Below, piece by piece: positions 7,161 to 13,125 of a stretch of 13,125 nt of DNA (its first letter is position 1; each line of letters starts with the position of its first letter). Under the pieces are notes generated by a model that did no database searches, was not told where the DNA came from, and saw only the letters and a list, made by a program, of their open reading frames with translations. The position numbers and the translations under genes were made by a program. Source of the stretch: Micavibrio sp. UBA1664 (GTDB lineage Bacteria > Pseudomonadota > Alphaproteobacteria > Micavibrionales > UBA1664). The stretch spans positions 1 to 13,125 of the forward strand of contig DCKW01000057.1 in NCBI GenBank assembly GCA_002320485.1. The letters are read 5' to 3'.

Positions 7161-7188
7161 TTTATATCAAGACTTAAAAATATGTCAC
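7161..7188 (-). promoter_or_regulatory. possible thrS promoter
   Basis: The minus strand carries GTGACA (rc of 7183-7188), a 16-base spacer and TATAAA (rc of 7161-7166). This places the start site at about 7153-7155, at or next to the thrS ATG. The match is reasonable, but AT-rich DNA gives such matches by chance. Initiation at the tRNA-Arg promoter upstream with read-through is an alternative. Confidence 0.35.
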
Positions 7189-7296
7189 GTCCGATTTTAC
7201 GATTTCGGGCAGAAAACTAAAGCTATCAAACCACTTTGGTAGATGGGTTTGTGTAAAATATAAATATGGCAGGAAGGGATGTTTTCTTAAACTTAA

Positions 7297-7373
7297 TGGC
7301 GCGCCCGGAAGGATTCGAACCCTCAACCTCCTGATCCGTAGTCAGACGCTCTATCCAGTTGAGCTACGGGCGC
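7297..7373 (-). tRNA. tRNA-Arg (anticodon ACG)
   Basis: The 77-base gene folds as a full cloverleaf on the minus strand. The acceptor stem is GCGCCCG (7373-7367) with CGGGCGC (7307-7301), discriminator G, and an encoded CCA at 7299-7297. The D arm is GCTCAACTGGATAGAGC, the anticodon stem TCTGA/TCAGG has one G-U pair, the loop is CTACGGA, and the T loop is TTCGAAT. The anticodon ACG (rc of 7337-7339) would be deaminated to ICG to read CGU, CGC and CGA. It lies upstream of thrS on the same strand, 143 bases from its start. I see no strong terminator after it, so read-through toward thrS is possible. Confidence 0.97.
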
Positions 7374-7396
7374 ATCTTTATTTACAAGATGGACAG

Positions 7397-7425
7397 GTTT
7401 TACCCAAAGCGAACACTGATTGCAA
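7397..7425 (-). promoter_or_regulatory. probable promoter of tRNA-Arg
   Basis: The minus strand shows TTGCAA (rc of 7420-7425), a 17-base spacer and TAAAAC (rc of 7397-7402). Transcription would start near 7390, about 17 bases before the mature tRNA 5' end, a sensible distance for a processed tRNA precursor. The -10 is only a partial match. Confidence 0.4.
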
Positions 7426-7635
7426 GCGATAATTTTGATAGATCTGGCGAAAATCTTGGGTAATTTATTTTAATAACGCTTGTCGGTGGTTATCTTTATA
7501 TTATACTGATCGACGATTATGATATCCGGCTATATAAAAAGATTAGGGATTGTAAAATTATAATGATTGCGGATATAAACCTTGCATGTTTTGCAATCTT
7601 GTTCCAAAACGATATCCACTATAACAAAGGTGTGT

Positions 7636-7652
7636 CTTTACAGTATGTAAAG
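7636..7652. repeat. 17-bp perfect dyad (7-bp arms, 3-base spacer) over the olsB Shine-Dalgarno
   Basis: CTTTACA (7636-7642), GTA, TGTAAAG (7646-7652) is a perfect inverted repeat. The right arm includes the AAAGG of AAAGGG, the only Shine-Dalgarno candidate upstream of olsB, and the dyad lies 11-27 bases downstream of the weak -10 at 7620-7625. It could be a repressor operator or an mRNA hairpin that hides the ribosome site. Confidence 0.5.
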
Positions 7653-7667
7653 GGCAATTAATATTAT

Positions 7668-8483
7668 ATGAATGATTTTATTTTAGATGGCGATGGCATA
7701 TCTCTAGGTGATATTACGGTACGGCTTGCCCGAAACGATCAGGAAATTCATGAGGCGCAAAAACTGCGTTATAAAATATTTTATGAAGAATTTCACGCCA
7801 GACCGACCGACCGTATAGAAGCCGAGAAACGCGATTTTGACCATTTTGATGATTATGCCGATCATTTGGTAGTTGTTGATAAAAAAATTACCGATCCTCA
7901 AAAACGTATTGTCGGGACATACCGGATGTTACGTCAGGACATGGCGGAAAAGGCAGGGCGCTTTTACACATCCGATGAATTTGATATTTCCAAACTTATT
8001 GATACTAATAAGAGCCTTCTGGAAATGGGGCGTTCCTGTGTGTATGAAGAGTATAGAACAAAAGCGGTTTTGCAGTTGTTATGGCAGGGTATCGCCGAAT
8101 ATGTCGCATTCCATGATGTTAAGTTTTTGTTTGGTTGTGCCAGTTTCCACGGTACAAATCCCGACGATTTCAAGGATGAATTAAGCTATCTATATTACAG
8201 GCATCTTGCGCCGGAGGAGTTTAGACCCGTGGCCTTACCGGATGTTTATACGAAAATGGACAGAATGCCCGCTGAGGATATTGACGGGAAAAAAGTTTTG
8301 AGAAATCTTCCGCCTTTAATCAAGGGATATATTCGTATCGGAGGGTTTATAGGGGATGGCGCGTTTATCGATTATGATTTCGATACGATTGATGTGTGTG
8401 TTATTTTGAAAACATCGCTCATTACCGAAAGCTATATGAAACATTATGAACGAAAAACCGGGGCGGATTTCAGCCGTGAATAA
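7668..8483 (+). CDS. olsB: ornithine N-acyltransferase OlsB-like (GNAT-related, 'hemolysin' family)
   Basis: OlsB transfers a 3-hydroxyacyl chain from acyl-carrier protein to the alpha-amino group of ornithine, giving lyso-ornithine lipid, the first step of ornithine lipid synthesis at the inner membrane. The 271-residue product has the family landmarks: an N-terminal VRLARNDQEIHEAQKLRY start of the acyltransferase fold (17-35), EMGRSCV (119-125), FGCASFHGTNP (155-165), and the highly conserved LPPLIKGYIRIGGFIGDGAF segment (214-233) followed by DYDFDTIDVCVIL (235-247). These proteins are often annotated as putative hemolysins; the adjacent olsA-like gene favours OlsB. An AAAGGG lies 13 bases before the ATG, a long spacing, and sits inside a perfect dyad that may control expression. 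The 3' end overlaps the next ORF by 38 bases. Other amino acids (for example glycine or lysine) cannot be excluded as acceptor. Confidence 0.88.
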   Translation: MNDFILDGDGISLGDITVRLARNDQEIHEAQKLRYKIFYEEFHARPTDRIEAEKRDFDHFDDYADHLVVVDKKITDPQKRIVGTYRMLRQDMAEKAGRFYTSDEFDISKLIDTNKSLLEMGRSCVYEEYRTKAVLQLLWQGIAEYVAFHDVKFLFGCASFHGTNPDDFKDELSYLYYRHLAPEEFRPVALPDVYTKMDRMPAEDIDGKKVLRNLPPLIKGYIRIGGFIGDGAFIDYDFDTIDVCVILKTSLITESYMKHYERKTGADFSRE

Positions 8484-9282
8484 ATTATTGCTCACACTTA
8501 TGGCGGTTCTTAAACTGGTTATATTTCTAATCGGTACATTGGTTTTAATTGTTGTTCATACCATTTGGTATATTTTGACGCGGCGTCTTGATATTACAAT
8601 GTGGTTTCACAAATTTTGCTGTCTCGTTTTTAACATTAAAATTCATATTAAGGGTGAAAGCGCGCATAAACGAAATAATCCCGTTATCTATCTGTGCAAC
8701 CACGTATCGTATTTAGATATTATTATATTGGGATCGATACTGGACGGATGCTTCGTGGCCAAAAGCGAAGTATCAAAATGGCCCGGTTTCGGTTTTCTGG
8801 CCAAGCTCCAAAAAACTATTTTCATTGTGCGGGAAAAATCAGCCTTGTTTGAATCAAGGACGGCGATTGCTAATGCCATGAATAAGGATCATGACATCAT
8901 TTTATTTCCAGAAGGCACCTCAACAGACGGGTATAACGTTATGCAATTCAAGGCAGGTCTGCTCGGTATTTTCTTCCCGGATGAAAAAGGGTCCGGCGGA
9001 AACCATAACATTATAGATAATGCGTTGGTTCAGCCTGTTGCGATAAAACATATCATGACAGACGGTGTGGACGTGACGGCCGACAGACGTGATTTACGTG
9101 ATTTGTATGCATGGTATGGTGATATGGAGTTGGCGCCGCACTTATGGCAGTTTGCTCACACGAGGCGTACGGATGTCGAGGTGCATATGTTGGCACCCCT
9201 TTCAACGAATGATTTCGTTCATCGATTTGATATTGCGAACGCAGCGCAAGAGCGCGTTGCAAAAGCACTGAAAAACCCGTAG
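8446..9282 (+). CDS. olsA: lyso-ornithine lipid O-acyltransferase / 1-acyl-glycerol-3-phosphate acyltransferase (OlsA/PlsC family)
   Basis: Enzymes of this family acylate a lyso-lipid at the inner membrane. In this context the likely reaction is O-acylation of lyso-ornithine lipid to ornithine lipid, although PlsC activity on lysophosphatidate is possible and some OlsA enzymes do both. The 278-residue product has a hydrophobic N-terminal segment (about 13-42), the catalytic NHVSYLD box (His86, Asp91; HX4D), KSEVSKWPGFGFLA (106-119), the substrate-binding FPEGTSTDG (154-162) and a VQPVAIKH segment (195-202). The ATG at 8446 lies within olsB and has no clear Shine-Dalgarno; a GTG at 8476 (codon 11), preceded by GGGGCGGA, overlaps olsB by only 8 bases and is an equally plausible start. 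Either way the overlap suggests translational coupling to olsB. Confidence 0.88.
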   Translation: MNEKPGRISAVNKLLLTLMAVLKLVIFLIGTLVLIVVHTIWYILTRRLDITMWFHKFCCLVFNIKIHIKGESAHKRNNPVIYLCNHVSYLDIIILGSILDGCFVAKSEVSKWPGFGFLAKLQKTIFIVREKSALFESRTAIANAMNKDHDIILFPEGTSTDGYNVMQFKAGLLGIFFPDEKGSGGNHNIIDNALVQPVAIKHIMTDGVDVTADRRDLRDLYAWYGDMELAPHLWQFAHTRRTDVEVHMLAPLSTNDFVHRFDIANAAQERVAKALKNP

Positions 9283-9293
9283 AGATTTGCCCT

Positions 9294-10664
9294 ATGACAT
9301 CACCGCATACATCCCGCAAACGTGATTTGACGCAGGGGCCAATCTGGTCGCATGTGTGGCGCATGTCTGCACCCATGATTATCGGGATTGGGTCAATCGT
9401 TAGTTTTGCCCTTGCCGATACTTATTTTATAGGGCAGCTTGGTGCAACGCAACTTGCGGCAATAGGATACACTTTCCCCGTTACGACAATGTTTTTCAAT
9501 ATTGTTTTTGGCATGGCTATTGCGATGAGCGCAGTTATTTCCCGCAAAGTCGGATCGAAGTTGTTTGAAGAGGTTAAAACAACCGTCACGATCGGGATTG
9601 CCATCGTCGTGATCGCATCAATAGTCATGGCAATATTCGGACAAATGATGTTGGTTCCTTTGTTTTCCAGCCTGGGAGCAGGGGAGGAGGTTATGCCTTA
9701 CATCCGTGAATATATGCCGATATGGTTTGTCGGTGCGGTCTTTTTGTCAGTGCCTGTGGTTTCAAATGCCGCAATCAGGGGAATGGGCGATCCGGTATGG
9801 CCGGCGGTTATCATGGTGATGATTGCAATTATGAATATCATACTTGATCCGATTTTTATATTCGGATTATTTGGGGTTCCGAGAATGGAAGTGCAGGGCG
9901 CAGCCATTGCCTCCCTGATTTCATATATCGTGGCTTTTGCAGTGGTGCTTTCTCTCTTGATTTTCAGGGAGAAGGTTTTGACTCCTTTATGTATTTTTAG
10001 CCGAAACGCATGGACATTGGCCTCTAAACCACTGCTGGCAATTGCGGTTCCTGTGGCCTTGGCAAATGTGATTACGCCTTTGATAACCTATGGATATACT
10101 ATGATTTTATCAACATTAGGAGATGAAGCCGTTGCGGGGTACGGGGTCGTATCCCGTTTCGAAGCATTTGCCCTTATTCCAATTATGGCTTTGGCAGGCG
10201 GTCTTGCACCCTTAGTCGGGCAAAATTACGGTGCCGGATATATGCATCGTGTGGATGAAGCCATTCAAAAAGGGTTAAGATTTGCCGTATATTACGGGCT
10301 GGGCGCGGCAATCTGTATGGCAATTATTGCGAAACCCGTAGCAACGGCGTTTTCCGATAATGTAATAATTCATGAATTCGTAATGCGATATTTGTGGTTT
10401 GTGCCATTTTCCTTTGTGGGATTGAATATGTTTCTTGTCGTTACCTCCTCGATGAATGCGTCAGGAAAGCCGCGAACATCCCTTACGCTAAACTTGATCC
10501 GTGCTTTTGCGATTGCGTTGCCTGCGGCTTGGATTTTCGTTGGCTTTATGGGAACGGACGGATTTTACGCCGCCATTATCGCAACCAATCTTTTAAGTGC
10601 CGCTTGCGCCTTGTACTACGTTAAAACGATCCGTTGCAAAGACGAAACAAACGCTGTAATTTAA
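9294..10664 (+). CDS. MATE family efflux transporter
   Basis: The 456-residue, strongly hydrophobic product has about twelve predicted membrane spans in two halves and the MATE signatures. These are a short basic N terminus with LTQGPIWSHVWRMSAPM, the first-helix pattern ADTYFIGQLGATQLAAIGYTFP (41-62), the loop NAAIRGMGDP (158-167) after the fourth span, and the second-half counterpart LAGGLAPLVGQNYGAG (301-316). MATE proteins export organic cations or drugs, or in some cases flip lipid-linked intermediates, using a proton or sodium gradient. It starts 11 bases after the acyltransferase stop with only a weak Shine-Dalgarno, so it is probably co-transcribed with olsB-olsA. Whether it exports a toxic compound or has a lipid-related job cannot be told; the linkage to lipid genes is suggestive only. 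Confidence 0.93.
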   Translation: MTSPHTSRKRDLTQGPIWSHVWRMSAPMIIGIGSIVSFALADTYFIGQLGATQLAAIGYTFPVTTMFFNIVFGMAIAMSAVISRKVGSKLFEEVKTTVTIGIAIVVIASIVMAIFGQMMLVPLFSSLGAGEEVMPYIREYMPIWFVGAVFLSVPVVSNAAIRGMGDPVWPAVIMVMIAIMNIILDPIFIFGLFGVPRMEVQGAAIASLISYIVAFAVVLSLLIFREKVLTPLCIFSRNAWTLASKPLLAIAVPVALANVITPLITYGYTMILSTLGDEAVAGYGVVSRFEAFALIPIMALAGGLAPLVGQNYGAGYMHRVDEAIQKGLRFAVYYGLGAAICMAIIAKPVATAFSDNVIIHEFVMRYLWFVPFSFVGLNMFLVVTSSMNASGKPRTSLTLNLIRAFAIALPAAWIFVGFMGTDGFYAAIIATNLLSAACALYYVKTIRCKDETNAVI

Positions 10665-10711
10665 CTGGGAAAATATGCCAGACATTATAAGGAAAAGAAA
10701 AGGGATTAATC

Positions 10712-13125
10712 ATGACTGATGACATCAACAAAAAAGATGACGAAACACCGAAAAAAATACAGGCGGATAACGCTGTTGATGATGCATCGTCAAATTCTGA
10801 AAATGAAGGCTCCTTGAAAAAGGAGAAAATTGATTTTGACAAGGAAATTGATAATCTTGATGAATTCCTCATGGAAAGCGAAGAGGAAGACGGATTTGCA
10901 ATTGATGATGAAGATCATGTGTTGACCGCGTCCGATTTCGGTAAACGTGAAAAACAAGGCGGCGGAGCCGGTAAAATAGTCGGCTACGGACTGATTGCCA
11001 TTCTTTTGGGCGGTATTGCCTATGGGGCGGTGACATACGGGCCACAGTTAATGGGGGGATCGGATGTAGACTCCTTTGAAACAAACATGGCCAATCGCAA
11101 GGCTGAAATTATGGGTGAAACACAAACACCGGTTGCCGATAATACAGTTAACGACTTTAATTTCGATACATCGCCGATTGCTTCAAATGATAACACGAAT
11201 ACGCTTCCTGTTGCTGCAGACGAAAACGCCGATGTGACAGTAAACGAAACGGATCCGAGTACACCTGCGGGCACAATTGCCGATGCTCTTGCTTTGGCAC
11301 AATCGTCATCCGACACTAGCGAGCCGGAAATCATATCTGATGATGAGATCGTTTTAGACGATCGCGAACCCCAAAGCAGTCTTATGACTTCTTATGAGGA
11401 TGCAATACAGGTTGAGGAAACAACCGACGTTTCAGATGTTGCGGTTGATGAGCAAAATGCCGATATGCCTGAAATTGCGTTGGAGAGCGAAGCCGAGGCT
11501 GATTCCGCAAATGCTGAGACGGCAGAACTTATGGATTTGAAAGCTGATAGTAATTTTGAGCGTCAAACTGCCGCCCCTCTACGGGATTCTTTGAATGACA
11601 CGGCAAATGTCGATGGGGAAAATCTTCCGCCTTTGGATGCAGAGCAAATCCAGATTGCCAATGATGTTATGAAGATGCCTGAAGCCGAAGTAACGGAAGT
11701 TGTCGAGGCCGTCGAAAAGGTTGCGGAAGACACGCGCGCTGCTGCAAAACAGGAAAATACAACGATAGAGGCCGAGGATGCCATCGTTGAAAAGGCTGTC
11801 AAAGAAACAGTTGAGAAAAGTACGGAAGGACCCGCACCTGTTGATGCGGATAAACTTGCAGACGATGTCACCAAGAAAACCGAGGAAGCCGTTCGTAATG
11901 CCGCCAAGGATGACAGTGTTATTGATGAAAACGATGTCGAGAAAATGGATGTTTCCGTTGACACGAATGCAGATACCGATGCTGATGAGCAAATGACGTC
12001 CGACATATCGTCTGTCATTATTGAGGAACCACAAGCTCCTGTTGTTTCAACACCGGCTCCTGTGACGACTAAAACTGTCCCGGTATCTACTGCACCTAAA
12101 CAGGTTCAAAAACCTGTTGTTGACCCACGCGTTACACAGGCACAGACGGCATATAGTGCAGGCCGTTACGAAGAGGCAATGGCCTTGTATAATGAAGTAT
12201 TGGAGAAGGATCCGTCAAATACCCGTGCTTTAACAGGTCGCCAATTGGCGAGTGCCAAATTGCGTATGGGCGGCGGCGCGGTTGTAACAGCACCCACCAA
12301 TACAAGCAATACATTTACAAATGTTACTCCCTCACTTGATCCTGCTCAGACGATAAACCCTGATGCTACACCTTTTGCAGATACGGTGATTGATCCGACA
12401 TCTGCCTCACAAAAATTAAGAGATAAATTAAAACGTGCAGAAAGTGGTGCTCCGGCTCTTCCCGCAGCGGCTCGACCTATGCAAGCTACAATTCTTAACG
12501 ATGATGTAACAGAAGCAAAGCCTGTCCAGCGTGAGACAATTATTAAGCAGGAAGAAATCATTTTTAACGCGGCGCCGCCTAAACAAGATGTTCCTGCGGT
12601 AAAACAATCATCAGTTTTTAAGGTTTCCGACGAGCCTTATAAGCCATCCCAGTCTGAAACAGTTACTAACCAAAGAGTTTCAATGCCTGCACAATCCGCC
12701 TCTGAGATGGAGAAAGACGAAATGCTGGCTATTGATACTAAAACGTTGCGTAACGAGCCTGTTGCAACTGCACCGACACCGATCATCACGCAAAAAACTT
12801 TGGCTGAAACACGATCTGCTAGTATCAAGGCAGATGATACTCCTGTTGAAACTATGCCGACTGTTGTTCCCCAACGTTCAGCCGTCGCACTGAATTCACC
12901 AGCACCGGTTCAACAAGTAGCCGACAAATCAGCTCCAGTGTCAGGTCCCGAGGCCAAGTTACAAGCAATGATTGCGGAGGCTGAAGCTAATCCTGAAAAT
13001 GCTGCGTTGGCTGTAACGATTGGTGACATGTTTAAGGAACAAAATAATAATGCTGCGGCCAATGACTGGTATAAAAAGGCGTTGAAGAGAGACACAACCT
13101 ATAAAACCGGTTTGGATCGTATGAG
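10712..13125 (+). CDS. acidic single-span membrane protein with TPR-like segments (3' end outside window)
   Basis: From the ATG at 10712 the frame is open for 804 codons to the window edge. An AAGGGA lies 7 bases before the ATG. Layout: a highly acidic, Lys-containing cytoplasmic N terminus (1-86), one membrane span (about 88-110, VGYGLIAILLGGIAYGAVTYG), then a long Asp/Glu/Ala/Thr-rich, probably disordered region (111-470). That region includes a charged stretch of likely long helix or coiled coil (about 320-405). A TPR-like unit follows at about 474-518 (AYSAGRYEEAMALYNEVLEKDPSN), then a second Pro/Thr/Gln-rich linker (about 520-745), and a second TPR-like segment at about 764-804 (WYKKALKRD), where the sequence is cut, so more repeats may follow. 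Topology inferred: N terminus in the cytoplasm, the rest periplasmic. It follows the MATE gene by 47 bases with no clear terminator. I recognise no named family; a scaffold for an envelope complex is plausible. Confidence 0.9.
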   Translation, partial: MTDDINKKDDETPKKIQADNAVDDASSNSENEGSLKKEKIDFDKEIDNLDEFLMESEEEDGFAIDDEDHVLTASDFGKREKQGGGAGKIVGYGLIAILLGGIAYGAVTYGPQLMGGSDVDSFETNMANRKAEIMGETQTPVADNTVNDFNFDTSPIASNDNTNTLPVAADENADVTVNETDPSTPAGTIADALALAQSSSDTSEPEIISDDEIVLDDREPQSSLMTSYEDAIQVEETTDVSDVAVDEQNADMPEIALESEAEADSANAETAELMDLKADSNFERQTAAPLRDSLNDTANVDGENLPPLDAEQIQIANDVMKMPEAEVTEVVEAVEKVAEDTRAAAKQENTTIEAEDAIVEKAVKETVEKSTEGPAPVDADKLADDVTKKTEEAVRNAAKDDSVIDENDVEKMDVSVDTNADTDADEQMTSDISSVIIEEPQAPVVSTPAPVTTKTVPVSTAPKQVQKPVVDPRVTQAQTAYSAGRYEEAMALYNEVLEKDPSNTRALTGRQLASAKLRMGGGAVVTAPTNTSNTFTNVTPSLDPAQTINPDATPFADTVIDPTSASQKLRDKLKRAESGAPALPAAARPMQATILNDDVTEAKPVQRETIIKQEEIIFNAAPPKQDVPAVKQSSVFKVSDEPYKPSQSETVTNQRVSMPAQSASEMEKDEMLAIDTKTLRNEPVATAPTPIITQKTLAETRSASIKADDTPVETMPTVVPQRSAVALNSPAPVQQVADKSAPVSGPEAKLQAMIAEAEANPENAALAVTIGDMFKEQNNNAAANDWYKKALKRDTTYKTGLDRM

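Larger units (their letters stand above)
7374..7667. other. divergent intergenic control region between tRNA-Arg and olsB
   Basis: These 294 AT-rich bases hold no convincing gene. They contain the tRNA-Arg promoter on the left, a 17-bp dyad just before olsB on the right, and a weak plus-strand -10 candidate TATAAC at 7620-7625 with no good -35 at the usual spacing. An in-frame 32-codon ORF (7563-7661) ends 6 bases before olsB, but it lacks a well-placed Shine-Dalgarno and is not called as a gene. Confidence 0.6.

Noticed and set aside
7228..7242. ACCACTTTGGT dyad between tRNA-Arg and thrS as a tRNA terminator
   Set aside because: The arms are only 4 bp with a 3-base loop and no U-tract follows in the minus direction.
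7297..7373. tRNA-Arg as an integration site of a mobile element
   Set aside because: No integrase gene, no direct repeat of the tRNA 3' end was seen elsewhere in the window, and the neighbours are ordinary housekeeping genes.
11563..12034. Two overlapping 151-residue minus-strand frames (11563-12018 and 11579-12034)
   Set aside because: They lie antisense to the Glu/Asp/Ala/Val-rich part of the TPR protein. Codons of the types GAN and GCN rarely give stops on the opposite strand, and the translations are Ser/Phe/Ala-rich low complexity without start signals.

Overview
The window looks like chromosomal DNA of a Gram-negative alphaproteobacterium of moderate G+C. It carries lipid A/Kdo genes (waaA-lpxK), ornithine-lipid genes (olsB-olsA), a DUF3126 gene (a family I know mainly from Alphaproteobacteria) and an ArsC/YffB-like gene behind thrS. 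A Micavibrio-like or other environmental lineage is possible, but that is only an impression. There is no sign of phage, IS elements or CRISPR.

Layout. (1) 1-1583, minus strand: waaA followed by the 5' end of lpxK, which runs off the left edge. (2) 1629-1817, plus strand: a small basic hypothetical gene that converges on region 3. (3) 1819-4487, minus strand: three secreted, cysteine-containing proteins in one apparent operon. It has an extended -10 promoter near 4505, an ATGA start/stop overlap, and a hairpin at 1792-1813 at its end. Two of the three are paralogs sharing a five-cysteine domain, and the larger one carries that domain behind a lysozyme/transglycosylase-like domain. This is the least explained part of the window. 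(4) 4599-7153, minus strand: thrS, an ArsC/YffB-like reductase and a DUF3126 gene, tightly coupled and ending in a hairpin plus U-tract. (5) 7297-7373, minus strand: tRNA-Arg(ACG) with encoded CCA. (6) 7374-7667: divergent control region. (7) 7668-10664, plus strand: olsB and olsA overlap, and a MATE transporter gene follows. (8) 10712-13125, plus strand: the first 804 codons of a very acidic, single-span membrane protein with TPR-like segments, cut by the right edge.

How the genes fit together: waaA and lpxK act in outer-membrane Kdo-lipid A synthesis. OlsB and OlsA together make ornithine lipid, a phosphorus-free membrane lipid. thrS and tRNA-Arg serve translation. The secreted trio probably acts on or within the cell wall or periplasm. 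The unfinished TPR protein probably projects from the inner membrane into the periplasm. Its partners are unknown.
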